From NCBI GenBank assembly GCA_014730235.1, contig WJIO01000258.1, forward strand, positions 1 through 24,577: a DNA stretch of 24,577 nucleotides. The letters are read 5' to 3'. A model generated the notes under the pieces. That model was not told the DNA's origin and made no database searches. It worked only from the letters and a program-made list of their open reading frames with translations. This stretch comes from Candidatus Poribacteria bacterium. Lineage in GTDB: Bacteria > Poribacteria > DTPJ01 > WJIO01. This document shows, one piece after another, positions 14,852-22,041 of this stretch (positions are counted from its first letter, which is position 1; each line of letters opens with the position of its first letter). A program made the position numbers and the translations under genes.

Positions 14852-16175
14852 CAAGAAATTCCGACCTGTAATTCTGAAAATGCTGCCTGTATTCTTTTAA
14901 TATATCCCCGTATTTCGGATCTTTTGCCCAATTTCTCATCTCACCAGGATCTTTTTCCAGATCCATTAACTGCTCGCGATTATCACCTTCGTCATAAAGC
15001 ATATACTTGAATCTTTCGCCGCAGACCATGTATCCGAATTCGCTTTCGATCCAAAGGTGTTTACACCATGATTCTACATCCTTGCCTTCCACCAGAGATT
15101 TAAAGCTTTTTCCACTGAGATTAGCCGGTGGATTAATCTCAGCATAGTCACATAAAGTCGGTATTAGATCAAGTCCATTGGATACCAGGTGCTTATTATC
15201 AATCATCCCTGCCGGAGTTGTTCCCTTTTGACTTACAATCAATGGAACTCTGGTTGGCTCTTCATATAATACGGTCTTATGTTCCATACCATGAGCTGAA
15301 TCCATATCGCCATGATCGCTGGAGAAAATTACCAGGGTGTTTTCCTCCTGACCGCTGTCTCTTAACGCGTCCAGCACTTTTACTATATGGGCGTCAACCA
15401 TCTCAGTCAGTCGGCAGTAGGCCCATCGGTGCATACGCCACATTTCCTCAGTCCAGTTTTCCCGGGCATTTCTCTTGAATTTACGCTGATCCAGCACCAT
15501 GCTTATGGCTTCCGGTTCATTCAACTGGGGTTTGAAGTTATCAGGCAGGGGTGGGCAGTGTTTGTCAAAGAATTCATCTTCAGAGATACCTTCCGGTATT
15601 TCTAGGGCTTTATTAAGAGCACCCAATTCATTGGTGAGTCTTTCCCAGTTTAAATCCTGATAAGCTCTTATGGCCATGTAGCAAATGTCATGGGGATTGA
15701 TAAAGGATGCTAACAGGAAAAATGGTTTATCCCGATCCCGCTGGATAAATTCCACACACGAGTCAGCCAATCCCGCCCGTTGATCCGGCGTTATGCGTTC
15801 AAAACCCATGGTTTCCGGAGTCATACCTCTGGGAAGATGTACTTTGCCGCCATAGCCTGTATCATATCCAGCGTTGCGTAATAACCAGCCCATTGATTGA
15901 TTTAAAATATCATCAGGCACAGACTCGATCCATCCCACATCGTTACTGCGGATATCCAACTTACTTGGCATAAAGCCTGTCATCATACTGAATCGGGAAG
16001 GCAGACATACCGGGTTTGAGCAGTATGCTTTATCGAATCGGATACCCGTTTCCGCGAGGCTGTCCATTCCAGGGGTTTTAAGGTATTTATTCCCTGTGCA
16101 ACTCATCATATTTGCGCTTTGCTGATCTGTGAATATATACATTATATTTGGATGATTGTCTTTTGTGTATGGCAT
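14841..16175 (-). CDS. Sulfatase (formylglycine-dependent, arylsulfatase family)
   Basis: Seen: 444 residues. The active-site signature C-L-P-S-R-F-S-M-M-T-G begins at C57, the cysteine converted to formylglycine in this family. FTDQQ near 15-19 supplies the first metal aspartate, and SSDHGD (mid-protein) the other Asp/His ligands. Known: type I sulfatases hydrolyse sulfate esters of glycans or aryl compounds; the CxPSR form is activated by FGE or the anaerobic radical SAM enzyme, neither seen here. Start: a TTG one codon earlier could open the frame, but AAGGAG is correctly spaced (about 6 nt) for the ATG at 16175. No signal peptide is visible, so it appears cytoplasmic, suggesting desulfation of imported oligosaccharides. 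Divergent from the fucosidase across the repeat island; it overlaps recG by 11 bp. Confidence 0.93.
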   Translation of the reverse strand: MPYTKDNHPNIMYIFTDQQSANMMSCTGNKYLKTPGMDSLAETGIRFDKAYCSNPVCLPSRFSMMTGFMPSKLDIRSNDVGWIESVPDDILNQSMGWLLRNAGYDTGYGGKVHLPRGMTPETMGFERITPDQRAGLADSCVEFIQRDRDKPFFLLASFINPHDICYMAIRAYQDLNWERLTNELGALNKALEIPEGISEDEFFDKHCPPLPDNFKPQLNEPEAISMVLDQRKFKRNARENWTEEMWRMHRWAYCRLTEMVDAHIVKVLDALRDSGQEENTLVIFSSDHGDMDSAHGMEHKTVLYEEPTRVPLIVSQKGTTPAGMIDNKHLVSNGLDLIPTLCDYAEINPPANLSGKSFKSLVEGKDVESWCKHLWIESEFGYMVCGERFKYMLYDEGDNREQLMDLEKDPGEMRNWAKDPKYGDILKEYRQHFQNYRSEFLANQ

Positions 16176-16260
16176 CAATAACTCCTTAATACATGGATCT
16201 GTCCCAAATCAGTAGGTTACCAAAAAAGCCATTTGCTGTATACTTTTCATGTCCGTTTTT

Positions 16261-16403
16261 ATATATAGCTCTTCCGGGTTCAGTGTAATTATCCCTCAGC
16301 TTTTCATTCCTGCTTCAAGCTTTTTCAAAAAAGCTTGAAGCAGGAATGACAGCATAAAGAAGTTTATTATCTTTACTACACTGAACCCGGAAGAGCTATA
16401 TAT
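16261..16403. repeat. Nested palindromic element A (MITE-like)
   Basis: Outer arms 16261-16287 and 16377-16403 are a perfect 27-bp inverted repeat (GCTCTTCCGGGTTCAGTGTA within the left arm). Inside, 16304-16325 and 16328-16349 form a second perfect 22-bp stem containing TCATTCCTGCTTCAAGC, with a 2-nt loop. No gene is inside. This is the shape of a small non-autonomous mobile or repetitive extragenic element. Confidence 0.82.
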
Positions 16404-16514
16404 GAAAACCCTAGGGTAATCTTATGAAAAAGAGAAACAGCAAATGGCAAAGATAATAGTAAGCATTATAACCCAGGATGGAGACAAAGAACAGGAAAAA
16501 AAAAGATAGAATCC

Positions 16515-16566
16515 AAGTATAAAATTTACATCCCTGTTTTATTGCGAAGAACGGAGTAACAAATAA
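16515..16566. repeat. Left arm of the ~50-bp imperfect inverted repeat
   Basis: Matches in inverted orientation 16769-16824, sharing an uninterrupted 19-bp core (TTATTGCGAAGAACGGAGT in the other arm's complement, with one-base differences beside it) and ACATCCCTG. The pair encloses element B. Confidence 0.75.
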
Positions 16567-16577
16567 AGTTTGCTTCC

Positions 16578-16728
16578 TTCGGGTTCAATGTGTTAAAAAT
16601 AAGAACCTTCTATATGCCGTCATTCCTGCTTCAAGCTTTTTCAAAAAGCTTGAAGCAGGAATGACAATATTTTATATTTATTTTTTAACGATTATATTTT
16701 TTTACACTTCCACACTCAAGCCGGAAGA
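16578..16728. repeat. Nested palindromic element B, with degenerate outer arms
   Basis: The inner perfect 23-bp inverted repeat (16619-16641 with 16643-16665) has nearly the same sequence as the inner stem of element A. Outer parts resemble A's arms in degraded form (CTTCGGGTTCAATGTGT on the left; CACTCAAGCCGGAAG on the right). It contains ATTTTTTAACGATTA (16680-16694), also found at the end of element C near 23.4 kb. Confidence 0.72.
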
Positions 16729-16768
16729 GGCAAAACCTCTGATACAGACTAAAAATTTACTATATATG

Positions 16769-16824
16769 TTATTGTTTCGTCACTCCGTTCTTCGCAATAA
16801 CACAGGGATGTAAAATTTATGCTT
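16769..16824. repeat. Right arm of the ~50-bp imperfect inverted repeat
   Basis: Inverted counterpart of 16515-16566. Its right end lies only 17 bp before the -35 of the fucosidase promoter. Sequences of the type TTCGTCACTCC...TTCGCAATAA resemble dispersed extragenic repeats known in several bacterial phyla; the exact family is not identified here. Confidence 0.75.
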
Positions 16825-16841
16825 TGAAAGCTTTATGGAAC

Positions 16842-16870
16842 TTGAAAATTACCTATCAGTTTGATATAAT
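16842..16870 (+). promoter_or_regulatory. Promoter of the fucosidase gene
   Basis: TTGAAA (16842-16847, 5/6... the C of consensus replaced by A) and TATAAT (16865-16870, 6/6) are separated by 17 nt. The predicted start is near 16877, about 88 nt before the ATG. Confidence 0.8.
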
Positions 16871-16879
16871 CAAAACCAG

Positions 16880-16894
16880 ACAATCAATGATTGT
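16880..16894. promoter_or_regulatory. Operator-like 15-bp palindrome after the fucosidase promoter
   Basis: ACAATCA-A-TGATTGT is a perfect 7-bp inverted repeat with a single central base, lying about +4 to +18 from the predicted start. A second perfect palindrome, TGTATATACA (16894-16903), abuts it. Position and symmetry fit a repressor operator. Confidence 0.5.
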
Positions 16895-16964
16895 GTATAT
16901 ACAAATTAGCCAATAACCAAACTACATATAATTTTATTTAAATAAGACAAAAGGAGGCGCAATT

Positions 16965-18209
16965 ATGGCTATTAAGCCAGAAGCAACGGCAGGAAATACC
17001 GACTGGTTTATTCATGACAGATTTGGTCTGTTTATCCACTGGGGTCTTTACGCCCTTCCAGCCCGGCATGAATGGGTAAAGAATCGGGAGAGAATTCCTG
17101 ATTCAACATATCAGAAATATTTTGAGCATTTTGATCCTGATTTATACGATCCGAAAGAATGGGCAAAAGCCGCCAAAAAGGCCGGGATGAAATATTTTGT
17201 AGTCACAACAAAGCATCACGAGGGTTTCTGCCTTTGGGATTCCAAACTTACCGATTACAAGGCCACAAACACCCCGGCTGGTCGGGATTTACTGAAACCT
17301 ATGGTAGAGGCTTTCCGGGAAGAAGGATTAAAGATCGGTTTTTATCATTCTTTGATTGACTGGCATCATCCCGAATTCCCCGTCGACGGGATTCATCCCC
17401 AGAGAGATGATAAGGAATTCAGAGAGAAGGAAAAAGACAGGGATATTACCAAGTATGCTGAATACCTCCACAAGCAAACCCGGGAACTTCTTACCCAGTT
17501 TGGAAAAATTGACATAATATGGTTTGATTTTTCATACTCCGGTATGGCCGATAACGGTAAAGGCAAGGACGACTGGCAGTCGGAAAAGCTTTTGGACATG
17601 GTGCGGGAACTGATGCCCGGGATCATCGTGAACGATCGTCTGGAAATCGGTGGTGATATTAAGACTCCCGAACAGGTTCAACCCAGAGAATGGGTGAAAG
17701 TTGATGGAAAACCCGTAGTATGGGAAGCCTGCCAGACATTAAACGGAAGCTGGGGTTACGACAGGGATAATCTGGACTGGAAATCGGTGGAATTACTGGT
17801 TCAGATGCTCATAGATACAGTTTCAAAAGGTGGTAATCTGCTGTTAAATGTGGGCCCTACAGGCAGAGGTTATTTCGATCCGAAAGCCATTGACCGCTTA
17901 GAGGGAATTGGTGAATGGATGAAATACAACAGCCGTTCCATATACGGAGCAAGCCAAAGCGAATTTACTGCTCCTGTAGACTGCCGGCTTACACAAAACG
18001 GTGATCGTCTGTATATTCATGTATTTGCATGGCCCTTCAAGCAGTTGCACATGGAAGGTATGGCAGGAAAGATTAAATACGCCCAATTGCTGCATGACGC
18101 ATCAGAAGTCAGATACAGCGAAAATATGGATAATGGAATGGTCTCCTTTAATCTGCCAGTCCAGAGACCGGATGTAGTAGTTCCGGTTATTGAACTTTTC
18201 CTGAAATAA
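16965..18209 (+). CDS. Alpha-L-fucosidase (GH29)
   Basis: Seen: 414 residues. The GH29 opening is RFGLFIHWGLYALPARHEW (19-37), then TTKHHEGFCLWDS (81-93) and the nucleophile region IDIIWFDF, with D188 the expected catalytic Asp. GGNLLLNVGPTGRG is the late family block. Known: retaining glycosidases that release terminal L-fucose from glycans. No signal peptide, so it should act in the cytoplasm on imported oligosaccharides. It is shorter than many GH29 enzymes because it keeps only the catalytic barrel and a short C-terminal β-domain. AGGAGG (16952-16957) is ideally placed 7 nt before the ATG. With the divergent sulfatase this suggests use of sulfated fucose-containing glycans. A hairpin follows the gene. 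Confidence 0.94.
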   Translation: MAIKPEATAGNTDWFIHDRFGLFIHWGLYALPARHEWVKNRERIPDSTYQKYFEHFDPDLYDPKEWAKAAKKAGMKYFVVTTKHHEGFCLWDSKLTDYKATNTPAGRDLLKPMVEAFREEGLKIGFYHSLIDWHHPEFPVDGIHPQRDDKEFREKEKDRDITKYAEYLHKQTRELLTQFGKIDIIWFDFSYSGMADNGKGKDDWQSEKLLDMVRELMPGIIVNDRLEIGGDIKTPEQVQPREWVKVDGKPVVWEACQTLNGSWGYDRDNLDWKSVELLVQMLIDTVSKGGNLLLNVGPTGRGYFDPKAIDRLEGIGEWMKYNSRSIYGASQSEFTAPVDCRLTQNGDRLYIHVFAWPFKQLHMEGMAGKIKYAQLLHDASEVRYSENMDNGMVSFNLPVQRPDVVVPVIELFLK

Positions 18210-18216
18210 TTCAACT

Positions 18217-18244
18217 GTAGTAACACGATATTCCGTGTTACTAC
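18217..18244 (+). terminator. Hairpin after the fucosidase gene
   Basis: GTAGTAACACG (18217-18227) pairs perfectly with CGTGTTACTAC (18234-18244) around a 6-nt loop, 7 nt past the stop. There is no T-run, so it is a terminator candidate only. Confidence 0.5.
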
Positions 18245-18305
18245 TACAGGAATATATGTAATACTTATCCAGGTTATTAATAACTAAGAAAGGTAAAAAT
18301 TTTAT

Positions 18306-18962
18306 ATGAGAGAAACGGATAACCGATGGATGCCCCCGTCGCCTCATAAAGAGGCTGTTCTGGAATTTTTAAGACGCGGAAGAGCTCATATAGAGGAGCG
18401 AGGTCATAACTTAGCGCCTCTCCTGATTTTTGAAGACGGTGGAGTGATGGAATTACCCCAGGCCAGGTATAAAGACGGCAATTTCTCCCCGGCAGAAGGA
18501 ACATCAACCAGACAAACAAGCTTTTACGATGTCTGTGGAACTGTAGACGAATTGAAAAAGCTTATGGAAGAAAACCCGGAAATAGCATCGTCCAATCCAG
18601 AACGGCTGTTTGAGTTGATCGATGATGCCTGCTACATGCTATCCCGCATGCAAAGACGACGGGAAAAGTACCAGGAATTTGCCCAGAATGCAAAGGCTGT
18701 GGCTGAAAAGCTTAATCAGGTAAAAGGCCCCAAAACAGAGGACGCATTTGAAAATGCGGATAATCTAAAAATCTTTCTAAGGGAGCATCCAGACCAGTTA
18801 TCAGACAAACTTAACGACGCCTTTGATATGGCCGAAGGTATAAGAGACGTGGCAAACAGAATGGAAAAAGAAGTTCTCTATGCCTATAGAGACCTGGCCA
18901 TCGAGTTAGGAACTCTTTATAGCCAGATCAAAGGTAGCAGAAAATGGGAAAAAGGTGAGTGA
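18306..18962 (+). CDS. Unknown helical protein upstream of Hsp20
   Basis: Seen: 218 residues, soluble, no signal peptide or membrane segment. The N-terminal part (1-75) is mixed. The C-terminal two thirds is Lys/Glu-rich and helical, with two similar blocks: DELKKLMEENPEIASSNPERLFELIDDA (around 80-107) and ADNLKIFLREHPDQLSDKLNDAFDMAE (around 150-176). Both share a pattern L-hydrophobic-x-E/R-x-x-P-x-x-x-S/D-x...L-x-D-A, so this is probably an internal repeat of a helical hairpin. I recognise no family. The stop lies 5 nt before the Hsp20 ATG and inside its Shine-Dalgarno region, so the two are translationally linked. A stress-related or co-chaperone role is only inference from that context. 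The start has a distant AAAGG and is less certain. Confidence 0.75.
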   Translation: MRETDNRWMPPSPHKEAVLEFLRRGRAHIEERGHNLAPLLIFEDGGVMELPQARYKDGNFSPAEGTSTRQTSFYDVCGTVDELKKLMEENPEIASSNPERLFELIDDACYMLSRMQRRREKYQEFAQNAKAVAEKLNQVKGPKTEDAFENADNLKIFLREHPDQLSDKLNDAFDMAEGIRDVANRMEKEVLYAYRDLAIELGTLYSQIKGSRKWEKGE

Positions 18963-18967
18963 GAAAT

Positions 18968-19531
18968 ATGTCACTTATAAAGTGGAAAGATATTACCGAT
19001 TTAACAAGCATTAAAGATAAAATGGATGAAATTTTTGACCGAATGTTCGGAGAAAATTCAATTAGTTCTATGGAAGAAAGATATTCCCTGGTTTCGTCGG
19101 GAATACCAAGCCCTGAGACAAAGACATTCCAACGCGGAAATGATACAGTTGTGCAGGTCAATTTACCCGGTTTTGAAAAGGGAGATATTAAAGTAACAGT
19201 TTCGGGTAACATGTTGGCCATAGGGAGTGAGGTAAGTAGAGAACAGGAATTCAGAGGTGATAATGCCTACAGATATCGCCGTTCTAAGGGTAGTTTCTGT
19301 AAAGTTATGGAGATACCCGCAGGTGTGGATACAAATAGAATTACTTCGACTTACAGGGACGATATACTGGAAATTGTAATGCCCAGATCAGGTGGTAAAG
19401 ATGTGATTACAGTAGAAGTGTCCGAAAAAAATCAATCAAGGTTAAATCAAAATAACCTACCTGTAAATGCTGATACAAAACCTGTATTAACTACAGACCT
19501 CACGCCGGATATTTATGATGAAGAAGATTAG
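18968..19531 (+). CDS. Hsp20/alpha-crystallin family small heat-shock protein
   Basis: Seen: 187 residues. After an N-terminal helical part (SIKDKMDEIFDRMF) comes the alpha-crystallin domain (about 48-145), with VQVNLPGFEKGDIKVTVSGNML, YRYRRSKGSFCKVMEIPAGVD and the closing DILEIVMPR. The C-terminal tail is long and disordered-looking, rich in Asn, Asp and Thr. Known: ATP-independent holdase that keeps unfolding proteins soluble. A GTG nine bases earlier opens the frame, but AAAGGTGAG is well spaced for the ATG at 18968. It ends overlapping by 4 bp the stop of the convergent VWA gene. No heat-shock promoter or CIRCE element is recognised upstream of the pair. Confidence 0.93.
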   Translation: MSLIKWKDITDLTSIKDKMDEIFDRMFGENSISSMEERYSLVSSGIPSPETKTFQRGNDTVVQVNLPGFEKGDIKVTVSGNMLAIGSEVSREQEFRGDNAYRYRRSKGSFCKVMEIPAGVDTNRITSTYRDDILEIVMPRSGGKDVITVEVSEKNQSRLNQNNLPVNADTKPVLTTDLTPDIYDEED

Positions 19532-20664
19532 CCCGAACTGGCCAAACGCATTTGACCGCCGTTCTGTTCTGTAATAACTTTAAGAAGTTTGGCAAGCCGG
19601 CCATCAGGCTTTGGCTCCCAGACTTCTACGCCAATTCCATAGATACGGGTATTAGTTTTATTAATACGTTTTACCTCTTCAGCTATTTTATTTTCGTCAA
19701 CTTCACCGCGAGTAGGTTGTATATCGGTTATAAGAACTATAACGGCCGGTTCCATGCTCAGGGAATATCTTAGAGCAGTCAGTATATCAGTACCTAGATT
19801 ATTTTCAATACTCTTAGCTGTAAAAGAGTCCAGATATCTGCTGGCTTTTTCTATGTTTTTCATACTGGCAGGTACAGCTTTTTTCCGAAAACTCTGTACC
19901 TGAGAATGGAAAGTTACTATGTTAAACTCATCAAAATCCCCAAGCTGAAGCATTGATTCTTTCAAAGATTTTACAGATACGGGCAGTTTTGAACCCATAG
20001 ACATACTTGCCGATACATCCAGCAGATAAACTATCTTTTGAGGTCCATCACCTTCATCCATAAACTTAATTATGCCAAGGGGATCAAGTATTCCGCCGCC
20101 GGTTCCCCCACCTGTTCCAGTGCCAAAGCCTTCACCTGCGCCACCCAGACCAAGGATGGAAGCTCCACTTCTGGTTCCATCGCCGTTGCCCTTGGCTCTA
20201 ACTCGATCACCCAGTATACCTCGACCATCAATAGGGCCTGCTTCTGTGGAAACAAGGCTGGATAAGGGAGAATCGTTGCTGTTAATTTCTGCGGATGTCA
20301 TAACATCTGGTATCTGATCCCTCTTGGGACCATCATTCATCTCAACGCTTTTCTCTATAACTCTATCGCTTAGCTTCTTCACCCATATCTTCTTGCTGGG
20401 TGAAGCCCTGTTTGTTTTCTTTTTGCCGCTGGTATCAAAATCCCTGTTTGGATCGAATTTCTGTTCTATGGGTTTTTTAGGTGTTTCTCTTTGTAGTTGA
20501 GGTTCTGGAACATTTTCGACCCAATCCACTGACAGAGAGGAACCGGTTTCCTGAATATGTTTACTTATAGGATACGCCATAACCAGAATCGCTACAGCTA
20601 TATGTATGGACAAGGATATTAAAAAAGCATTACTTGTCTTTTGATTTTCATTCCTTAACATCAT
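19528..20664 (-). CDS. Membrane-anchored VWA-domain protein with glycine-rich linker
   Basis: Seen: 378 residues. A short cytoplasmic N-terminus is followed by one transmembrane helix (about 14-33), a proline/charge-rich stretch reminiscent of TonB-type linkers (PEPQLQRETPKKP), a long Ser/Asp-rich region, a glycine-rich segment (about 160-195), and a VWA domain (about 210-375) with an intact MIDAS motif D216-V-S218-A-S220 and a downstream ITDIQPTRGE. Known: VWA domains bind metal-dependent ligands in protein assembly or adhesion; the topology puts this one outside the membrane. There is no TonB C-terminal domain, no cognate receptor nearby, and no MoxR ATPase neighbour. Shine-Dalgarno AGAGG sits before two adjacent ATGs, either of which could be used. 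Specific role unknown. Confidence 0.85.
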   Translation of the reverse strand: MMLRNENQKTSNAFLISLSIHIAVAILVMAYPISKHIQETGSSLSVDWVENVPEPQLQRETPKKPIEQKFDPNRDFDTSGKKKTNRASPSKKIWVKKLSDRVIEKSVEMNDGPKRDQIPDVMTSAEINSNDSPLSSLVSTEAGPIDGRGILGDRVRAKGNGDGTRSGASILGLGGAGEGFGTGTGGGTGGGILDPLGIIKFMDEGDGPQKIVYLLDVSASMSMGSKLPVSVKSLKESMLQLGDFDEFNIVTFHSQVQSFRKKAVPASMKNIEKASRYLDSFTAKSIENNLGTDILTALRYSLSMEPAVIVLITDIQPTRGEVDENKIAEEVKRINKTNTRIYGIGVEVWEPKPDGRLAKLLKVITEQNGGQMRLASSG

Positions 20665-20782
20665 TTATCATCGCCTCTTTCAAAATATAAATGCGTCCCT
20701 TCCTTGCGCCAAAAAGGCTATAAATCCATTCAATATTATTAACAGTTTGCTAGTGTCCATTATTCCTATAAGCATGGTAAAG

Positions 20783-20814
20783 ACATAAAGCCCTGAGCGC
20801 TCAGAGCTTTATGT
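20783..20814 (-). terminator. Hairpin after the Zn-dehydrogenase gene
   Basis: ACATAAAGC...GCTTTATGT encloses CTGAGCGCTCAG, giving a long stem (20783-20814) with one internal mismatch and almost no loop. It lies about 38 nt past the stop codon on the minus strand, followed by a short T-rich stretch only. Confidence 0.55.
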
Positions 20815-20851
20815 TCTTGTATTATATATAACGTTTTAGATGACACTTTAA

Positions 20852-21928
20852 TTACATGGTAACAACTGCCTTCATGACGTTATCTTTTCTTTCCCGGACA
20901 TCACTTAAACCCTGAGCAAGATTCTCAAGATCAATGGTATGTGTAACCAATGGATCAACGTTTACCAGTCCGTTAGCCAGAGCTTGCAGGGAGGTTGGCC
21001 ATGTAAACGGAGCCAACCATGAGAATTGTATAGTCTTGTCCCAGAAAATCGTATCCAGAGCGGGAATACCTATCTTGTCATCAGCACCCGGAAGACCAAA
21101 GAATACTATTCGGGATCTGCGTCCCGAAATTTCAAAGGCCATTTCCATAGCTGAGATAGCACCGGTAGGAGTTAATACTACATCGGCAAACTTTTCATCA
21201 GTCATTTCACCGATCTTTTCTTTGAGATCAGCGACATAATAAGGTGAATTTGTGTCTTTATTATTTATTACTGTTTCAACACCTACAGCCTTGCCAACTT
21301 CCAGTCGGTAATCCCTTGTACCTACCAGAACAACTTTACCAGCACCAGCAGACTTAACCAACTGGGCCATCATGATTCCAATAGCTCCGGGGCCAATAAC
21401 AACAGCAAAATCACCCGGGTTTACTGATGCGTTTTGCAAAGCATAAGTAGCGCAGGCCAGGGGTTCTGTCAGCGCTCCTTGTTCAAAGGAAACGTTATCC
21501 GGCAGCTTATGTAAACCAGTATAATGGGATATTGAATATTCGGCAAAACCACCATCAGCCGAAACACCCAGCACCTCTTTATTTTCGCAGAGATTTACAT
21601 ATCCCCGCTTGCATATCTCACATGCATTACAGTATTGCACAGGATCGAGAACAACCCTGTCGCCAGGTTTAAAGAGACCCAATTTTTCAGGGATGGCTCC
21701 GACTTCAGCCACTTCACCTGAATACTCATGACCAAGAACCAATGGGCCCTTGCCATCAGGAGTTTCCAGAGGGCTTTCACCCCAGTAATAGGCAATATCC
21801 GAACCACAGATACCACATGCCTTAACCTTGATTAAAACCTGTTCATCTGATGGTGTAGGAATATCTCGCTCTTTCAGTTCCATCTTCAATGGCTCATAGA
21901 ATACCTGAGCCTTCATTTTTCCAGCCAT
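20852..21928 (-). CDS. Zinc-dependent medium-chain dehydrogenase (sorbitol/polyol or threonine dehydrogenase type)
   Basis: Seen: 358 residues. The catalytic zinc site is C41 (in CGICGSD) with GHEYSG (H67, E68). The structural zinc cysteines are C100, C103, C106 and C114. The Rossmann motif GPGAIG lies near 174-179. Known: MDR enzymes of this class oxidise secondary alcohols of polyols, sugars or amino acids with NAD(P). The exact substrate is not predictable. A strong GGAGGATGTATA precedes the ATG. It follows the sugar-phosphate isomerase-like gene by 113 bp on the same strand, with a hairpin between, so the two may be co-regulated in a polyol or inositol-type pathway. Length is typical. Confidence 0.94.
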   Translation of the reverse strand: MAGKMKAQVFYEPLKMELKERDIPTPSDEQVLIKVKACGICGSDIAYYWGESPLETPDGKGPLVLGHEYSGEVAEVGAIPEKLGLFKPGDRVVLDPVQYCNACEICKRGYVNLCENKEVLGVSADGGFAEYSISHYTGLHKLPDNVSFEQGALTEPLACATYALQNASVNPGDFAVVIGPGAIGIMMAQLVKSAGAGKVVLVGTRDYRLEVGKAVGVETVINNKDTNSPYYVADLKEKIGEMTDEKFADVVLTPTGAISAMEMAFEISGRRSRIVFFGLPGADDKIGIPALDTIFWDKTIQFSWLAPFTWPTSLQALANGLVNVDPLVTHTIDLENLAQGLSDVRERKDNVMKAVVTM

Positions 21929-21965
21929 TATACATCCTCCTCATAAAACAAATAAAAATGCTTTT

Positions 21966-22001
21966 GTAGGTTGTGGTTGAATCTGTGAAACCCCAACCTA
22001 C
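21966..22001 (-). terminator. Hairpin between isomerase and dehydrogenase genes
   Basis: GTAGGTTGTGGTT (21966-21978) and AACCCCAACCTAC (21989-22001) form a 13-bp stem with one mismatch. On the minus strand a T-rich stretch follows after a short gap (AAAAGCATTTTTATTTG). It may be a terminator or attenuator between the two genes. Confidence 0.5.
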
Positions 22002-22041
22002 TACATATTTTACCTATAACCGAAATCCAACTATTTTAAAA

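Larger units (their letters stand above)
16176..16964. other. 789-bp non-coding island between sulfatase and fucosidase
   Basis: Contains two nested-palindrome units (16261-16403 and about 16578-16728), an outer pair of about 52-bp inverted arms (16515-16566, 16769-16824) that enclose the second unit, the fucosidase promoter (16842-16870) and an operator-like palindrome (16880-16894). No protein-coding frame is believable. Confidence 0.8.

Noticed and set aside
16261-16824. CRISPR array
   Set aside because: The repeats are long nested palindromes in inverted orientation, not short direct repeats with regular unique spacers, and there are no cas genes.
20038-20317. Plus-strand frames rich in Pro, Ser and Ala around 20.04-20.32 kb
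   Set aside because: They are antisense to the glycine-rich linker of the VWA protein, whose codon bias produces Pro/Ala-rich complements.
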